Virus record (IMG/VR): IMGVR_UViG_3300001533_001964
Coordinates: 1 to 27,347 of that record
Strand: one strand, 5' to 3'
DNA length: 27,347 nt
Origin: a virus
Shown piece after piece: positions 7,526-15,714 of this stretch (position 1 is the first letter of the stretch; the number at the start of each line of letters is the position of its first letter). Under the pieces are notes generated by a model, which worked only from the letters and a program-made list of their open reading frames with translations, was not told the origin of the DNA and made no database searches. The position numbers were made by a program, and so were the translations under genes.

Positions 7526-7912
7526 TTAATAACTCTTAATCTTTTTAATATAATCATTCAGTTCTGAATTATAATATTCATATAGAAATTTTATATCACT
7601 CTCTTTCAAGTCCAAACGAACTCTCAACATTTCAACATCACTTTCAGGTAAATATTTTTTCTTTTCTTTTTTGCTTTTATTTCCCCAATACCAAAAAGGA
7701 ATTCTATTTGAGTTTTCAAAAACAAAATACCAACGATCCATAGCATCTGATTTATTCACACTTTTAAAATTAAAAAATTGTGCAATTTGTGGATATTTAC
7801 GAGCAAATTTACGATTTATAATGAAGAAATTCTTTTCTTTATCTTCATCCGATATTTCCCAATATTTATCTCGATTTATAAATATACGATCAACTATTTG
7901 TTTAAAATCCAT
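7526..7912 (-). CDS. Hypothetical protein, 128 aa; faint resemblance to phage clamp-loader small subunits
   Basis: A helical, Lys/Asp-rich protein. The order of features NFFIINRKFARKYP, then SDAMDRWYFVF, then RIPFWYWGNKSKKEKKK, then a C-terminal ELNDYIKKIKSY recalls the gp62-type small subunit of T4-like clamp loaders (FxINR, an aromatic pair, a basic W-containing loop). This is from memory of the pattern, not an alignment, and is weak. It overlaps the upstream 94-aa gene by 11 bases, so the two are co-transcribed. The SSB gene lies about 1.3 kb away, so a replication role would fit the setting. Confidence 0.6.
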   Translation of the reverse strand: MDFKQIVDRIFINRDKYWEISDEDKEKNFFIINRKFARKYPQIAQFFNFKSVNKSDAMDRWYFVFENSNRIPFWYWGNKSKKEKKKYLPESDVEMLRVRLDLKESDIKFLYEYYNSELNDYIKKIKSY

Positions 7913-8186
7913 TTTTTGTTATTGTTATATTATTTACGATTATAGATGACTCGGGTGTTTCACGAATATAAATTGAAACTTCATTAGTCGCTTTTGAAGT
8001 CGCTATGGAAAATTGATCTATAGTTTCATTATTTTTATACTCTAAAAGTATTCTCGTTAATCCACTAATCTTCTCATCTTTACCACCCCAATATCCATCC
8101 AATAAAAAATCTCTGCATTCATCTTTTAAAGAGTCTATATCAAACTTAAATTCATCTATTTCATCAAAGAAATTTTTTGTTTTCAT
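7902..8186 (-). CDS. Hypothetical protein, 94 aa
   Basis: Starts MKTKNFFDEIDEFKFDIDSL, an acidic helical segment, and ends with strand-like sequence (SIYIRETPESSIIVNNITIT). No motif or family recognised. It overlaps the next gene on the same strand by 11 bases, which implies coupled translation. It is transcribed divergently from the rhomboid gene across an 82-base AT-rich gap that must contain both promoters. Confidence 0.65.
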   Translation of the reverse strand: MKTKNFFDEIDEFKFDIDSLKDECRDFLLDGYWGGKDEKISGLTRILLEYKNNETIDQFSIATSKATNEVSIYIRETPESSIIVNNITITKNGF

Positions 8187-8268
8187 CTTAATTATTCTAT
8201 AACTTTTTTTTATTTTTGTTTTTTTCTTTCATTTATTTTTATGATATTTAAAACAAAAACTTAAAATT

Positions 8269-9147
8269 ATGAATGGTCTAAGAAGTATGTTCCCTAATAT
8301 TCCGATTCTAAATAAGATAATGTTAGCTAATTTAATATGTTTTGCTGGTATTAATATTTTATTTGCGATTTTTGGTCATTTTGATGGTGGAGCAGAATTA
8401 TTGAGTGATATATTCTTTCTAAAAGAAAATGTGTTGATGGTTCTTATCACCCCGTGGACACTAATTACATATAGTTTTATGCATCTTGATTTTTGGCATT
8501 TCTTAGGAAATATGATTTTTCTATATTTCACATCAATAATGTTTGTTCAAATATTTGGTGAGAAAAAACTTCTACCTTTTTATCTTACAGCCGCTGTTTT
8601 TGGTGGTATTTTAGCAATTGGTATTATGAATCTTATACCAAGTTTACCTTATGCACTTGGAGCATCTATTGTTATTTTTGCACTGCTTGTTGCTATAGGA
8701 ATAATGGCACCAAATATGAAAGTTAATCTTTACTTCTTTATTCCAATAAAATTAAAATGGCTTGTTATATTTCTTATTGTAATGCAATTACTTGTTTTAG
8801 GTGATTCTCAGTTTGGTCATCTTTCAGGTGTATTATTTGGTCTAATATTCGCTCTATATTGGAAACGTGGAGTAAATCTTACAGCTCTTGCTGAAAAAGT
8901 AATTTATAAAGGAAGAACTTATGATACTGATACAACCAGCAGCTTTGATTCAGAAATTAAATCAAAATATTCATTTGATGCACCAAATTGTCCTAGTTGC
9001 ACAACAACTAAGACAACAAAAATAAAAAATAAAAAAGTAGAAAGACCTTTGAATGTTGATGAAATTTTAGATAAAATAAATGAAAAAGGAATAAAATCAT
9101 TAACAAAGCGTGAAATGGAATTTCTAGTTACCAGTAAAAAAAAGTAA
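8269..9147 (+). CDS. Rhomboid family intramembrane serine protease
   Basis: A 292-residue polytopic membrane protein with about six hydrophobic helices up to residue 200. Rhomboids cleave transmembrane helices of other proteins inside the bilayer. The Ser-His dyad is visible: GASI with S133, and H184 in QFGHLSGVLFG. The conserved H77/N81 pair (WHFLGNM) and the WxxxTYSFMH approach to it are also present. The cytosolic tail has a CPSC pair (C241, C244) and ends LNVDEILDKINEKGIKSL..REMEFL, like Bacteroidota rhomboids, suggesting acquisition from a host of that phylum. It has no leader motif and faces the SSB gene across a shared terminator. Rhomboids are rare in phages; the substrate is unknown. 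Confidence 0.88.
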   Translation: MNGLRSMFPNIPILNKIMLANLICFAGINILFAIFGHFDGGAELLSDIFFLKENVLMVLITPWTLITYSFMHLDFWHFLGNMIFLYFTSIMFVQIFGEKKLLPFYLTAAVFGGILAIGIMNLIPSLPYALGASIVIFALLVAIGIMAPNMKVNLYFFIPIKLKWLVIFLIVMQLLVLGDSQFGHLSGVLFGLIFALYWKRGVNLTALAEKVIYKGRTYDTDTTSSFDSEIKSKYSFDAPNCPSCTTTKTTKIKNKKVERPLNVDEILDKINEKGIKSLTKREMEFLVTSKKK

Positions 9148-9153
9148 TTGAAT

Positions 9154-9185
9154 AAAAAAAGGGAGTTAAAAACTCCCTTTTTCTT
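9154..9185. terminator. Bidirectional terminator between rhomboid and SSB genes
   Basis: The sequence AAAAAAAGGGAGTT, AAA, AACTCCCTTTTT forms a long stem with a three-base loop, flanked by A and T runs on both sides. It lies 6 bases after the rhomboid stop and 15 bases from the SSB stop, so it can end transcription of both convergent genes. Confidence 0.85.
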
Positions 9186-9200
9186 TTTATGACAAGGATT

Positions 9201-10175
9201 TTAAGCCTCATCATCATTAAAATTATCAAAGAAGTTATCCATATCGTCTTCATCATCTATGGAAATGCTAGTCGGAGTACTCTCTGCTTTTCTTATTAAA
9301 TCTTCAGCGAAATCAACATCTTCGCCTGATAAAATAGCAATAACCTTTTCGACCTTATTAACCATTTCATCGTCCCATTCTTTTGCCATATGATCTTCCA
9401 AATTAACATTTTCATCTCTTCCTAAAAGAGTTTCTTTAATCTTTGTTTGCCATCTTGGATCAGATATTTTACCATCTTCATCAACTTTGACATCAACAAA
9501 TTTACTAGTCTTTTCGTTGAAAATCTTAATAGGTGATACACCTAAAAATTGACTGAATTCATAAGTTGGAACTGGTTTATTATTTTTCTTTGTTTTTTCT
9601 TTTATGATAAGACGAAAATCTTTACCATTTACAAAATCAAAAACATTTACTTGATCTCCACTTACTTCACCCTTTCTTTCAGCTTCAATTTTTTCCTTAA
9701 TTTGATAACCATAAGGAAATACCATAACCTTACCAACAAGATCAGGATTTTGATTGTCTTCCAAAATCATAACATAGCTATAATATTTGGTTGTACGACC
9801 AATCAATTCAGCCTTTTCTACATCAGCTTGATTATTGGATTTTGCTAATTTCCAATAAAATGTACAAAGATCACATTTTGGTGAATAATTCTTTGCACAC
9901 TCATAATAACCCCTCAAATCAGGGTGATTTGGTAAATCAACATAATGAATGTATTTTTCGATCGCTGCTGGACCGATTTTACCCTCACGGGTTAGATTAC
10001 GAAGAAAACGAATAGTTGCTTTGTACCCTTCTTTTGCATCTTTTGCTTGATCCAATGAAGGACGATAGATACCGTCTTGATTTCTTCTTTCTTTGTCTAG
10101 GAAGGAAAGTTCCTGTTGTTGAGCTTCCTCAGTTCCGTCAAATAGGAAACTGTCGTCTAAATAATCTTTTGCCAT
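9201..10175 (-). CDS. gp32-like single-stranded DNA-binding protein
   Basis: A 324-residue homologue of T4 gp32, which coats single-stranded DNA in replication, recombination and repair. The N-terminal basic and helical region is followed by an OB-fold core with a zinc site: H84 (NHPDLRGYY), C93, C101 and C104 (CAKNYSPKCDLC), matching the His-Cys3 arrangement of T4 gp32 (H64, C77, C87, C90). Aromatic residues RTTKYYSYVMILED and MVFPYGYQIKEKIE follow, as in the DNA-binding cleft. The tail (DDEDDMDNFFDNFNDDEA) is the acidic C-terminal arm that recruits partner proteins in this family. Two small genes precede it on the same strand. This is the clearest T4-type marker in the window. Confidence 0.93.
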   Translation of the reverse strand: MAKDYLDDSFLFDGTEEAQQQELSFLDKERRNQDGIYRPSLDQAKDAKEGYKATIRFLRNLTREGKIGPAAIEKYIHYVDLPNHPDLRGYYECAKNYSPKCDLCTFYWKLAKSNNQADVEKAELIGRTTKYYSYVMILEDNQNPDLVGKVMVFPYGYQIKEKIEAERKGEVSGDQVNVFDFVNGKDFRLIIKEKTKKNNKPVPTYEFSQFLGVSPIKIFNEKTSKFVDVKVDEDGKISDPRWQTKIKETLLGRDENVNLEDHMAKEWDDEMVNKVEKVIAILSGEDVDFAEDLIRKAESTPTSISIDDEDDMDNFFDNFNDDEA

Positions 10176-10298
10176 AAAGCTTTTTAATTGTTTTTTGATG
10201 AAAGTTAAGCTTTCATAATTAGAATAAAATCTAAAGCTATTAATTTGTTATATTAAACAAAATTCAAAAAGTTTTCATTTAATACAACAATTTATATA

Positions 10299-10658
10299 TT
10301 AATTTTCCAGTGCCCTAATCTTTGAATTACGTAAAAAATCTAACACTGTTTTATCACCCAAAGATGACATTATCTTTGCTTCGTATTCATTGTCTTCCAA
10401 TATTTTATCTCTGAGTGTTTTATTTAAAACTTGAGAAAAAATCTGATTATTCATCACAAAAAAATCATTATTATTTAAAGATTGAATTACATTATTTCTT
10501 ATTTTTATACAAAAATCATTATAACTATCAAATCCTTCAAATCCAAGTTGTTCTAACACATCGTCCAAGTTCTTCTTGTATATGAAAATTGTATCATAAT
10601 CATCAACAAATTGATTATCAATATCTCTTAATATATCATTCATCTCTTTTTGTAACAT
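10299..10658 (-). CDS. Hypothetical protein, 119 aa, paralogue of its neighbour
   Basis: A helical, acidic protein whose pattern DILRDIDNQFVDDYD, then SYNDFCIKI, then DFFVMNNQIF, then ILEDNEYE matches in order the protein of the adjacent upstream gene (EILNDSFVDNYD, DYNTFCREY, DLMENKYF, LEKEKEY). The two overlap by 23 bases and look like an old tandem duplication. It lies upstream of the SSB gene on the same strand, where T4 keeps genes 33 and 59, but no similarity to those was recognised. Function unknown. Confidence 0.7.
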   Translation of the reverse strand: MLQKEMNDILRDIDNQFVDDYDTIFIYKKNLDDVLEQLGFEGFDSYNDFCIKIRNNVIQSLNNNDFFVMNNQIFSQVLNKTLRDKILEDNEYEAKIMSSLGDKTVLDFLRNSKIRALEN

Positions 10659-10944
10659 TATATTCTTTTTCTTTTTCTAGAACCATACTTGCGGCTATCG
10701 CCCCATAAACTAAAAAATATTTATTTTCCATTAGATCAATATCAGGATTTTCATCTATAACATTCATGCACTTATCAATATACTCCCTACAGAATGTATT
10801 GTAATCGTAACGAAAGTCAATATCATATTTACCAAATAATTCATTTATCTTATGAATAGTATCTTTGAAAAAATCATAGTTATCAACGAAACTATCATTC
10901 AATATTTCTTTTATTTGAGATTTCTTTTTTTCTATTGCACTCAT
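10636..10944 (-). CDS. Hypothetical protein, 102 aa, paralogue of its neighbour
   Basis: The first gene of the minus-strand run leading to SSB. It shares an ordered set of motifs with the next gene: ILxD, FVDxYD, YNxFC, a D..M.N..F segment and an E-rich end (EKEKEY). It has no membrane segment or cysteine cluster. On the minus strand upstream of the start the sequence reads AATATATAAATT, a TATAAAT-like box that could be its promoter. Function unknown. Confidence 0.7.
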   Translation of the reverse strand: MSAIEKKKSQIKEILNDSFVDNYDFFKDTIHKINELFGKYDIDFRYDYNTFCREYIDKCMNVIDENPDIDLMENKYFLVYGAIAASMVLEKEKEYNVTKRDE

Positions 10945-11039
10945 GATGAAAATATATATTTTTCTTAATTTATATATTAACTATTGATTTTTGTTTAATA
11001 CGATTTTTATATATAAAGAAAATATAAAAAAGTTTAAAA

Positions 11040-13094
11040 ATGCCAAATCCAGTTGTAGATATTGATCCAGTAAGTACATCGAGAGTTGATGTTGATTTAA
11101 ATAAAGATAGAAAAGAAAATTATCGTTCAAGTGCAAATGCTGTAGAATTAATGCCGCAAATACAAGAGCAAAATGGTAAAATAAAATTAACAACGAAAGT
11201 AAATTCAAATCTAGTGATTGGTGATATTGTTTATTTGAGTGCTTTATCTGGAAGTTCGAGTGGGTATACAGATTTTTCGTATATTTTAGATAATGTTATC
11301 GAAGTAAGTGGATGTACTGATTGGTGGTACCACCCATATGCAAAAGGTTATAAAGTAATTGATTTACAAAATAAAAAAAATGAGATTGTTATAAATAGAG
11401 ATTTTGATGAAAAATTAAGAGATAAATCCATTTACAATCATTATTTAACAAAAATAACAGTTGAAGAACAATATTTTAAAAAAGGTATGATAGATTGTGT
11501 AGTGTTCAAAAATGTAACACTAAATGAACAAATATCCGCCACAACAATAACAAATGATATAGATATTCATCAAGCGATTATATTAAGTGGTGTTACAAAA
11601 TGTATCGAATTCAAAGATAAATATGATCAATTTTACAAAACTATTAACACAAAAGAAAAGGATGTTACTTCAAATATATTTACAACCGCGACAACAAGAA
11701 CAAGAGTTGCTCGAACATCTACAAGTACAAATATTATATCAAATGCCCTACCAGATACAGATATTTATTCTTATTATTATACAAACAATAATGATAAGTA
11801 TAGTTATACTATCGTCAAAAATCAATTTATATCTGGATCAACAATTGATAATGGATATTTTTCTGACTGTATCATAGTATATTGTGAAATAAATTATGGA
11901 TCTTTTGTGGATTGTGATTTGTCGTATAGTACAATCAATAATGGTTATTTCAGTGGTTCTACCATAAATTCAACTTGCACATGGTTATATGGAATATGGG
12001 ATGATGGTAATTTTCTTTTACCTTCATTTAATGATGGAATATGGAATAGTGGAAATTTCATAAATAAAACATGGATATATGGTATATTTAATAATGGAAC
12101 ATTTTCAGGTTCAACCTGGCTAGATGGTCTTTTTAATGGAGGATATATGGTAAATTCGAATTGGACAGGTGGAACATTTAATAATGGAGAAATTGTGGAT
12201 ATTGTGTGGTCGGGTGGAACATTTAATAATGGAACATTTTTAAGTTCGATATGGTACGATGGGATATTTAATAATGGTATTTTTTCATCTTCTGTTTGGT
12301 ATAATGGATATTTTAAGAATGGTACAATAAAAGAAAATTCAACTTGGTGGAATGGGTACTTATTTGGAGGAAATTTTTTAAATTCAATATGGCATGATGG
12401 GACTTGGATAAACGGTACAATGAGAAATAGTATATGGTACGATGGGACATTTAATAATGGTTACATGATAGATTCAGAATGGTTGGACGGAACATTTAAT
12501 AATGGAACATTTGATGCTCGTCAAACAGGGTTAACTTACACGACCACACTGGGTGTAAATTGGTCAAATGGAACATTTAATGGAGGAAATTTTAATAATG
12601 CTGTTTGGCAAAATGGTACATTTAATAATGGGGTGGTTAATAATTCCATTTTCTTAGGAGTAAATTGGATAAATGGAGTATTTAATGGATTGTATATGGG
12701 ACCAATAGCTATAGGTGGATATGGATCAGATTATATTATTAATTGGTCAGGAGGAACATGGAATTGGGGGACATTTGGTTTACCTAGAGAATATTGGGAT
12801 CTGAGTTTTCCAAATCCACCAGGTGCCCACATGATAATGAACTGGTTAGATGGTCAATTCTATGATGGGAATTTCTGGAATTCAGGTGTAACGACAGGTC
12901 CAAGTAGAACATTTTGGGGAGGATGGTCTGGTGGAACTTTCTATAATGGTAATTTTTACGGTGATTTCTTCGGTGGAGACTGGGTACAGGGTAATTTTTC
13001 ATCAGATTATGCTTATTGGTGGAAAAGTGGTAGTGCACCACAAGATAGATATAAAAATATAAAATATTTACCATATACTCCACCAGCATTTTAA
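11040..13094 (+). CDS. Large WxxGxFxxG-repeat protein, putative virion fibre or adhesin
   Basis: A 684-residue protein. Residues 1 to about 255 are a non-repetitive N-terminal part with a Thr/Ser/Arg-rich linker (TTATTRTRVARTSTST). From about 262 to 655 the chain is a long run of roughly 18-residue repeats on the theme W-x-x-G-T-F-N-N-G-x-F-x-x-S (for example SIWYDGIFNNGIFSSS). Such regular Gly/Asn/aromatic repeats are expected to form an elongated beta-solenoid. No signal peptide. A repeat of this kind next to a LysM protein suits a virion fibre, but no named tail-fibre domain was seen. A TATATAAA box lies about 25 bases upstream of the start. The repeats are nearly identical in DNA too, so copy number may vary by recombination. 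Confidence 0.75.
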   Translation: MPNPVVDIDPVSTSRVDVDLNKDRKENYRSSANAVELMPQIQEQNGKIKLTTKVNSNLVIGDIVYLSALSGSSSGYTDFSYILDNVIEVSGCTDWWYHPYAKGYKVIDLQNKKNEIVINRDFDEKLRDKSIYNHYLTKITVEEQYFKKGMIDCVVFKNVTLNEQISATTITNDIDIHQAIILSGVTKCIEFKDKYDQFYKTINTKEKDVTSNIFTTATTRTRVARTSTSTNIISNALPDTDIYSYYYTNNNDKYSYTIVKNQFISGSTIDNGYFSDCIIVYCEINYGSFVDCDLSYSTINNGYFSGSTINSTCTWLYGIWDDGNFLLPSFNDGIWNSGNFINKTWIYGIFNNGTFSGSTWLDGLFNGGYMVNSNWTGGTFNNGEIVDIVWSGGTFNNGTFLSSIWYDGIFNNGIFSSSVWYNGYFKNGTIKENSTWWNGYLFGGNFLNSIWHDGTWINGTMRNSIWYDGTFNNGYMIDSEWLDGTFNNGTFDARQTGLTYTTTLGVNWSNGTFNGGNFNNAVWQNGTFNNGVVNNSIFLGVNWINGVFNGLYMGPIAIGGYGSDYIINWSGGTWNWGTFGLPREYWDLSFPNPPGAHMIMNWLDGQFYDGNFWNSGVTTGPSRTFWGGWSGGTFYNGNFYGDFFGGDWVQGNFSSDYAYWWKSGSAPQDRYKNIKYLPYTPPAF

Positions 13095-13119
13095 AACTTT
13101 GAACCAATTTTTATTTATA

Positions 13120-13127
13120 TATAAATA
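13120..13127 (+). promoter_or_regulatory. T4-late-type promoter box TATAAATA
   Basis: An exact TATAAATA, the T4 late promoter -10 consensus, ends 16 bases before the LysM gene ATG (13144). It sits in a perfect 20-base palindrome (13110-13129), so the same box also occurs on the minus strand, where it is probably irrelevant. Similar TATATA(A/G) boxes precede the genes at 11040, 14245, 14908, 16201 and 27230. Confidence 0.45.
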
Positions 13128-13143
13128 AAACATAAATATAGAC

Positions 13144-14166
13144 ATGTCAGCATTATTTTTTAGTCGTCTTAAAAATTTTATAGTTCCATCACTTGTTATA
13201 GCTCTTATTGCTCTTGTGTTCTTTAATTTAAGAACTTGTGATCAGTTGAAAATTGAACGCCAAGCAAGAGAAAGAGATCAAAAGATTTTCAATCAAAATT
13301 TTGATGCATTATTTGATACAATTACAAAAACATATAACAAACAATTAGAAGCAAACGAATTCACAAAAAGTATTTTCCTTACAAAAATGGATGAATTAGC
13401 AAAATACGATTCTAATTTGTATGGGCTAGTAAGTAAAATGAAAGGCGATATAATAAGTGCGATCGATTCAAAAGTTTCTGTAAATATACCAAGCACAGAA
13501 GTTGGTAATGAAGTGGAGACATATGGGGATGACAATTATGGACTTAGATGGGAACACAAATATAGTGATCCTGGATTTAGTCAATATTTATCTGGGGCGT
13601 CAAAATTCAAATTAGTTAATAATCATATTACACCAGGAAAAACAATTATAGATTCAAATACCGTAAATATAAATATATCTTATGGTTTTAAAGAAGAAAA
13701 TGATAAGTATAAAGTGTGGGCAATATCAAAATCACCTATAGTCAAACTCAATGAATTATCAGGTGCTCAATTTATTGATAAACCACCACCATTTGAATCA
13801 ATTGAAACTTATAAAAAACCATGGGTAATAGGACCTTATATCGGATATGGTGTCAATTTTGATAGTAAATTTAGTGATTCTAGATTTGGATGGAGTGTTG
13901 GTGTTTCTTTTCAATATAATTTATTCAATTTTGGAAAAATAAAGCCAAAAAAAGAAGAATCAAAAACTATAGAAATTGATCCTAGTTCTATAATAGGCCA
14001 AATTCCATATGACACTATTTTTGAACATATTGTACAAAAGGATCAAACTTTATACACTATATCCGCAAAATACAATACATCAGTAGATAAAATAATTGCT
14101 TTTAATGATTTAGAAAATACCGGTATATATGTAAATCAGAAACTACTGATTCCAGTAAAAAAATGA
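13144..14166 (+). CDS. Membrane-anchored protein with C-terminal LysM domain
   Basis: A 340-residue protein with one N-terminal membrane helix (FIVPSLVIALIALVFF, about 12-27), then a charged, probably coiled region (about 35-110), then a strand-rich part including PWVIGPYIGYGVNF (226-239) and GWSVGVSFQYNLF (249-261). The C-terminus (about 295-337) is a LysM: EHIVQKDQTLYTISAKYNTS, then a helix DKIIAFNDLEN, then LLIPV. LysM binds peptidoglycan, so the protein would reach the cell wall from the inner membrane or be a virion part that meets the wall. It follows the repeat protein and has a T4-late-type box. A role in lysis or infection is plausible but not shown. Confidence 0.78.
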   Translation: MSALFFSRLKNFIVPSLVIALIALVFFNLRTCDQLKIERQARERDQKIFNQNFDALFDTITKTYNKQLEANEFTKSIFLTKMDELAKYDSNLYGLVSKMKGDIISAIDSKVSVNIPSTEVGNEVETYGDDNYGLRWEHKYSDPGFSQYLSGASKFKLVNNHITPGKTIIDSNTVNINISYGFKEENDKYKVWAISKSPIVKLNELSGAQFIDKPPPFESIETYKKPWVIGPYIGYGVNFDSKFSDSRFGWSVGVSFQYNLFNFGKIKPKKEESKTIEIDPSSIIGQIPYDTIFEHIVQKDQTLYTISAKYNTSVDKIIAFNDLENTGIYVNQKLLIPVKK

Positions 14167-14244
14167 TAAAAAAAATTTTATATATAGAACTGTAAAAAAA
14201 CAATATAATTTTTTTATATATACTAAAAAATAAAAATAGTAATC

Positions 14245-14820
14245 ATGAGTAAAAAAAACATATTCAGATTTGGTGAATTTCAAAACAAGAAAAATGGTAC
14301 AAAAATGGTTAAAGAAACCGTTATACCATTCGATGACCACTATAGAGTAAGACTTAATATTGAAGTACCTTTCTCTTTAGTAAATTCCTACGTAAAGAAA
14401 ATAAAAGAGGATACAGGTGAAGATATAAAAAGATTGTATTCAGAATCGGAGATTGCTGAAGAGATTGCAAAATATGTCTCGACATCATATCTAAATATTG
14501 AAAACATACCTGCAGATATATTAGCACCTGAAAAACCAGAACTTGTAACCGCTCAAGGTCAAGGGCAAGCACAACAAGGACAAGGCCAGATACAAGATCT
14601 AGATTTAGATCTACAGGATCAAGGTCAAGGTGGACAAGAATTGGATTTTGATCTTGATCTTCAAACACAAGGACAAGGACAAGGACAAGGACAAATCCAA
14701 CCACAAGGTCAAGGTCAAAGACAAATGCAAGGACAGGGTCAAAGACAAATGCAACCACAAGGACAGGGTAGACAAGTTCAAAGAACAGCTCAGGCTATTC
14801 CCCCAAAAGAGGAAATATAA
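14245..14820 (+). CDS. Protein with a Gln/Gly-rich low-complexity tail
   Basis: A 191-residue protein. Residues 1-100 look globular (VIPFDDHYRVRLNIEVPFSL, then helical SESEIAEEIAKYVSTS). From about 103 to 180 the sequence is almost only Q, G, L and D: GQGQ repeats, interrupted by two acidic DLDLDL-type blocks. The DNA shows short tandem repeats of CAAGGA and CAAGGT, prone to slippage. No family recognised. The tail could be an unstructured linker or a self-associating segment. A terminator follows directly. Confidence 0.7.
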   Translation: MSKKNIFRFGEFQNKKNGTKMVKETVIPFDDHYRVRLNIEVPFSLVNSYVKKIKEDTGEDIKRLYSESEIAEEIAKYVSTSYLNIENIPADILAPEKPELVTAQGQGQAQQGQGQIQDLDLDLQDQGQGGQELDFDLDLQTQGQGQGQGQIQPQGQGQRQMQGQGQRQMQPQGQGRQVQRTAQAIPPKEEI

Positions 14821-14840
14821 ACTTTTATTTTTCTAATAAA

Positions 14841-14876
14841 AAAAAAAGAAAGTCAAAAAACGGCTTTCTTTTTTTT
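14841..14876 (+). terminator. Rho-independent terminator after the Gln/Gly-rich gene
   Basis: An A-run, the stem GAAAGTC paired with GGCTTTC (one G-U wobble) around a short A-rich loop, then eight T residues. It lies about 20 bases after the stop at 14820 and directly before a TATATATAAC box that precedes the next gene. Confidence 0.8.
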
Positions 14877-14907
14877 ATATATAACCTAAAATAGACTTAT
14901 TTTTTTT

Positions 14908-15702
14908 ATGTTAAAAAGATTTGTAGATATAAAAGAAAACAAAGAAATTATAGATGCTTATAATAAGGTAAAAGAAACAAATCAAGAAGCTTTCACCATT
15001 TACGATGATGATGGAAATATCATAGATAAAAAAGTAGAGTATAAGGAAGAAAAAATGATTGCAAAAATAGAAGGAATAAACGAATTGAATGGTATAAGAA
15101 TAGGTGATATCGTTGTTTTTGAAAACAACGGACAAAATCTAACTGGTGAAATTTATAACATAAGAGAAGATAATTCAAAATATTTGGTTAGAGGAAATTT
15201 CACAGGTAAAATAAAACAAGATATGTATATAAAATTTGATCAAATTACAGAACATTACCCTAAAAATGCTAAATTCAATAAACAAACAGAAATTGAAAGA
15301 TCAAATTTAGAAACGTATCCAAGAGGGTGGAAAGAAGTTGATGGAATTATGATGGATAAAGATATTAATAAAAAAATAAAAGAATCCAAAAATTCAGTAG
15401 TTGTAACATTTCCACCTGAAATGAAACAAAAAGAAATTGATAAATTATTACCAAATTTTGAATTCGCAAAATATTTTATAGTAGAAAAAAATAATGAATT
15501 ACATATCGTAAGAATAAAAGAAGGTGTTGATATAAAACCTTTTGTAGAAAGTCTTTTAGAACATCTAATTAAGAAGAAAATGATTAAAGAAGATATATCA
15601 AATATGAAATTAGTTGGAAATAAATCTTTTTCAATTATAAAGAACCCACCAAAGAAATTAAATGAATTAATGAAAAATCTTTTAAAAGATTTATTAAAAT
15701 AA
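14908..15702 (+). CDS. Hypothetical protein, 264 aa, with an SH3-like segment
   Basis: Starts MLKRFVDIKENKEI, a basic-aromatic N-terminus that distantly recalls the shared leader. Residues about 60-115 (GIRIGDIVVFENNGQNL, then GEIYNIREDNSKYLVRG) have the spacing of a small SH3/Tudor-like barrel. The rest is a Lys-rich alpha/beta region including VVVTFPPEMKQKEIDKLLP and ends in amphipathic helices (LNELMKNLLKDLLK). No catalytic motif. It is followed, 12 bases on, by a leader-motif gene in the same transcript. Function unknown. Confidence 0.7.
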   Translation: MLKRFVDIKENKEIIDAYNKVKETNQEAFTIYDDDGNIIDKKVEYKEEKMIAKIEGINELNGIRIGDIVVFENNGQNLTGEIYNIREDNSKYLVRGNFTGKIKQDMYIKFDQITEHYPKNAKFNKQTEIERSNLETYPRGWKEVDGIMMDKDINKKIKESKNSVVVTFPPEMKQKEIDKLLPNFEFAKYFIVEKNNELHIVRIKEGVDIKPFVESLLEHLIKKKMIKEDISNMKLVGNKSFSIIKNPPKKLNELMKNLLKDLLK

Positions 15703-15714
15703 AATCTTAAATTC

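Noticed and set aside
12784-13107. 107-codon minus-strand ORF at the end of the repeat gene
   Set aside because: It is antisense to the repeat protein, His/Asn/Tyr-rich as expected from the reverse of the repeats, and has no gene-like motif.
14354-14758. 134-codon minus-strand ORF opposite the Gln/Gly-rich gene
   Set aside because: Its Leu/Val/Phe-rich sequence is the mirror of the CAAGGA repeats; the plus strand has the normal N-terminal domain, start and terminator.
14560-14780. CRISPR-like or direct-repeat array
   Set aside because: Units are 6 bases and in frame within a coding region, with no spacers.
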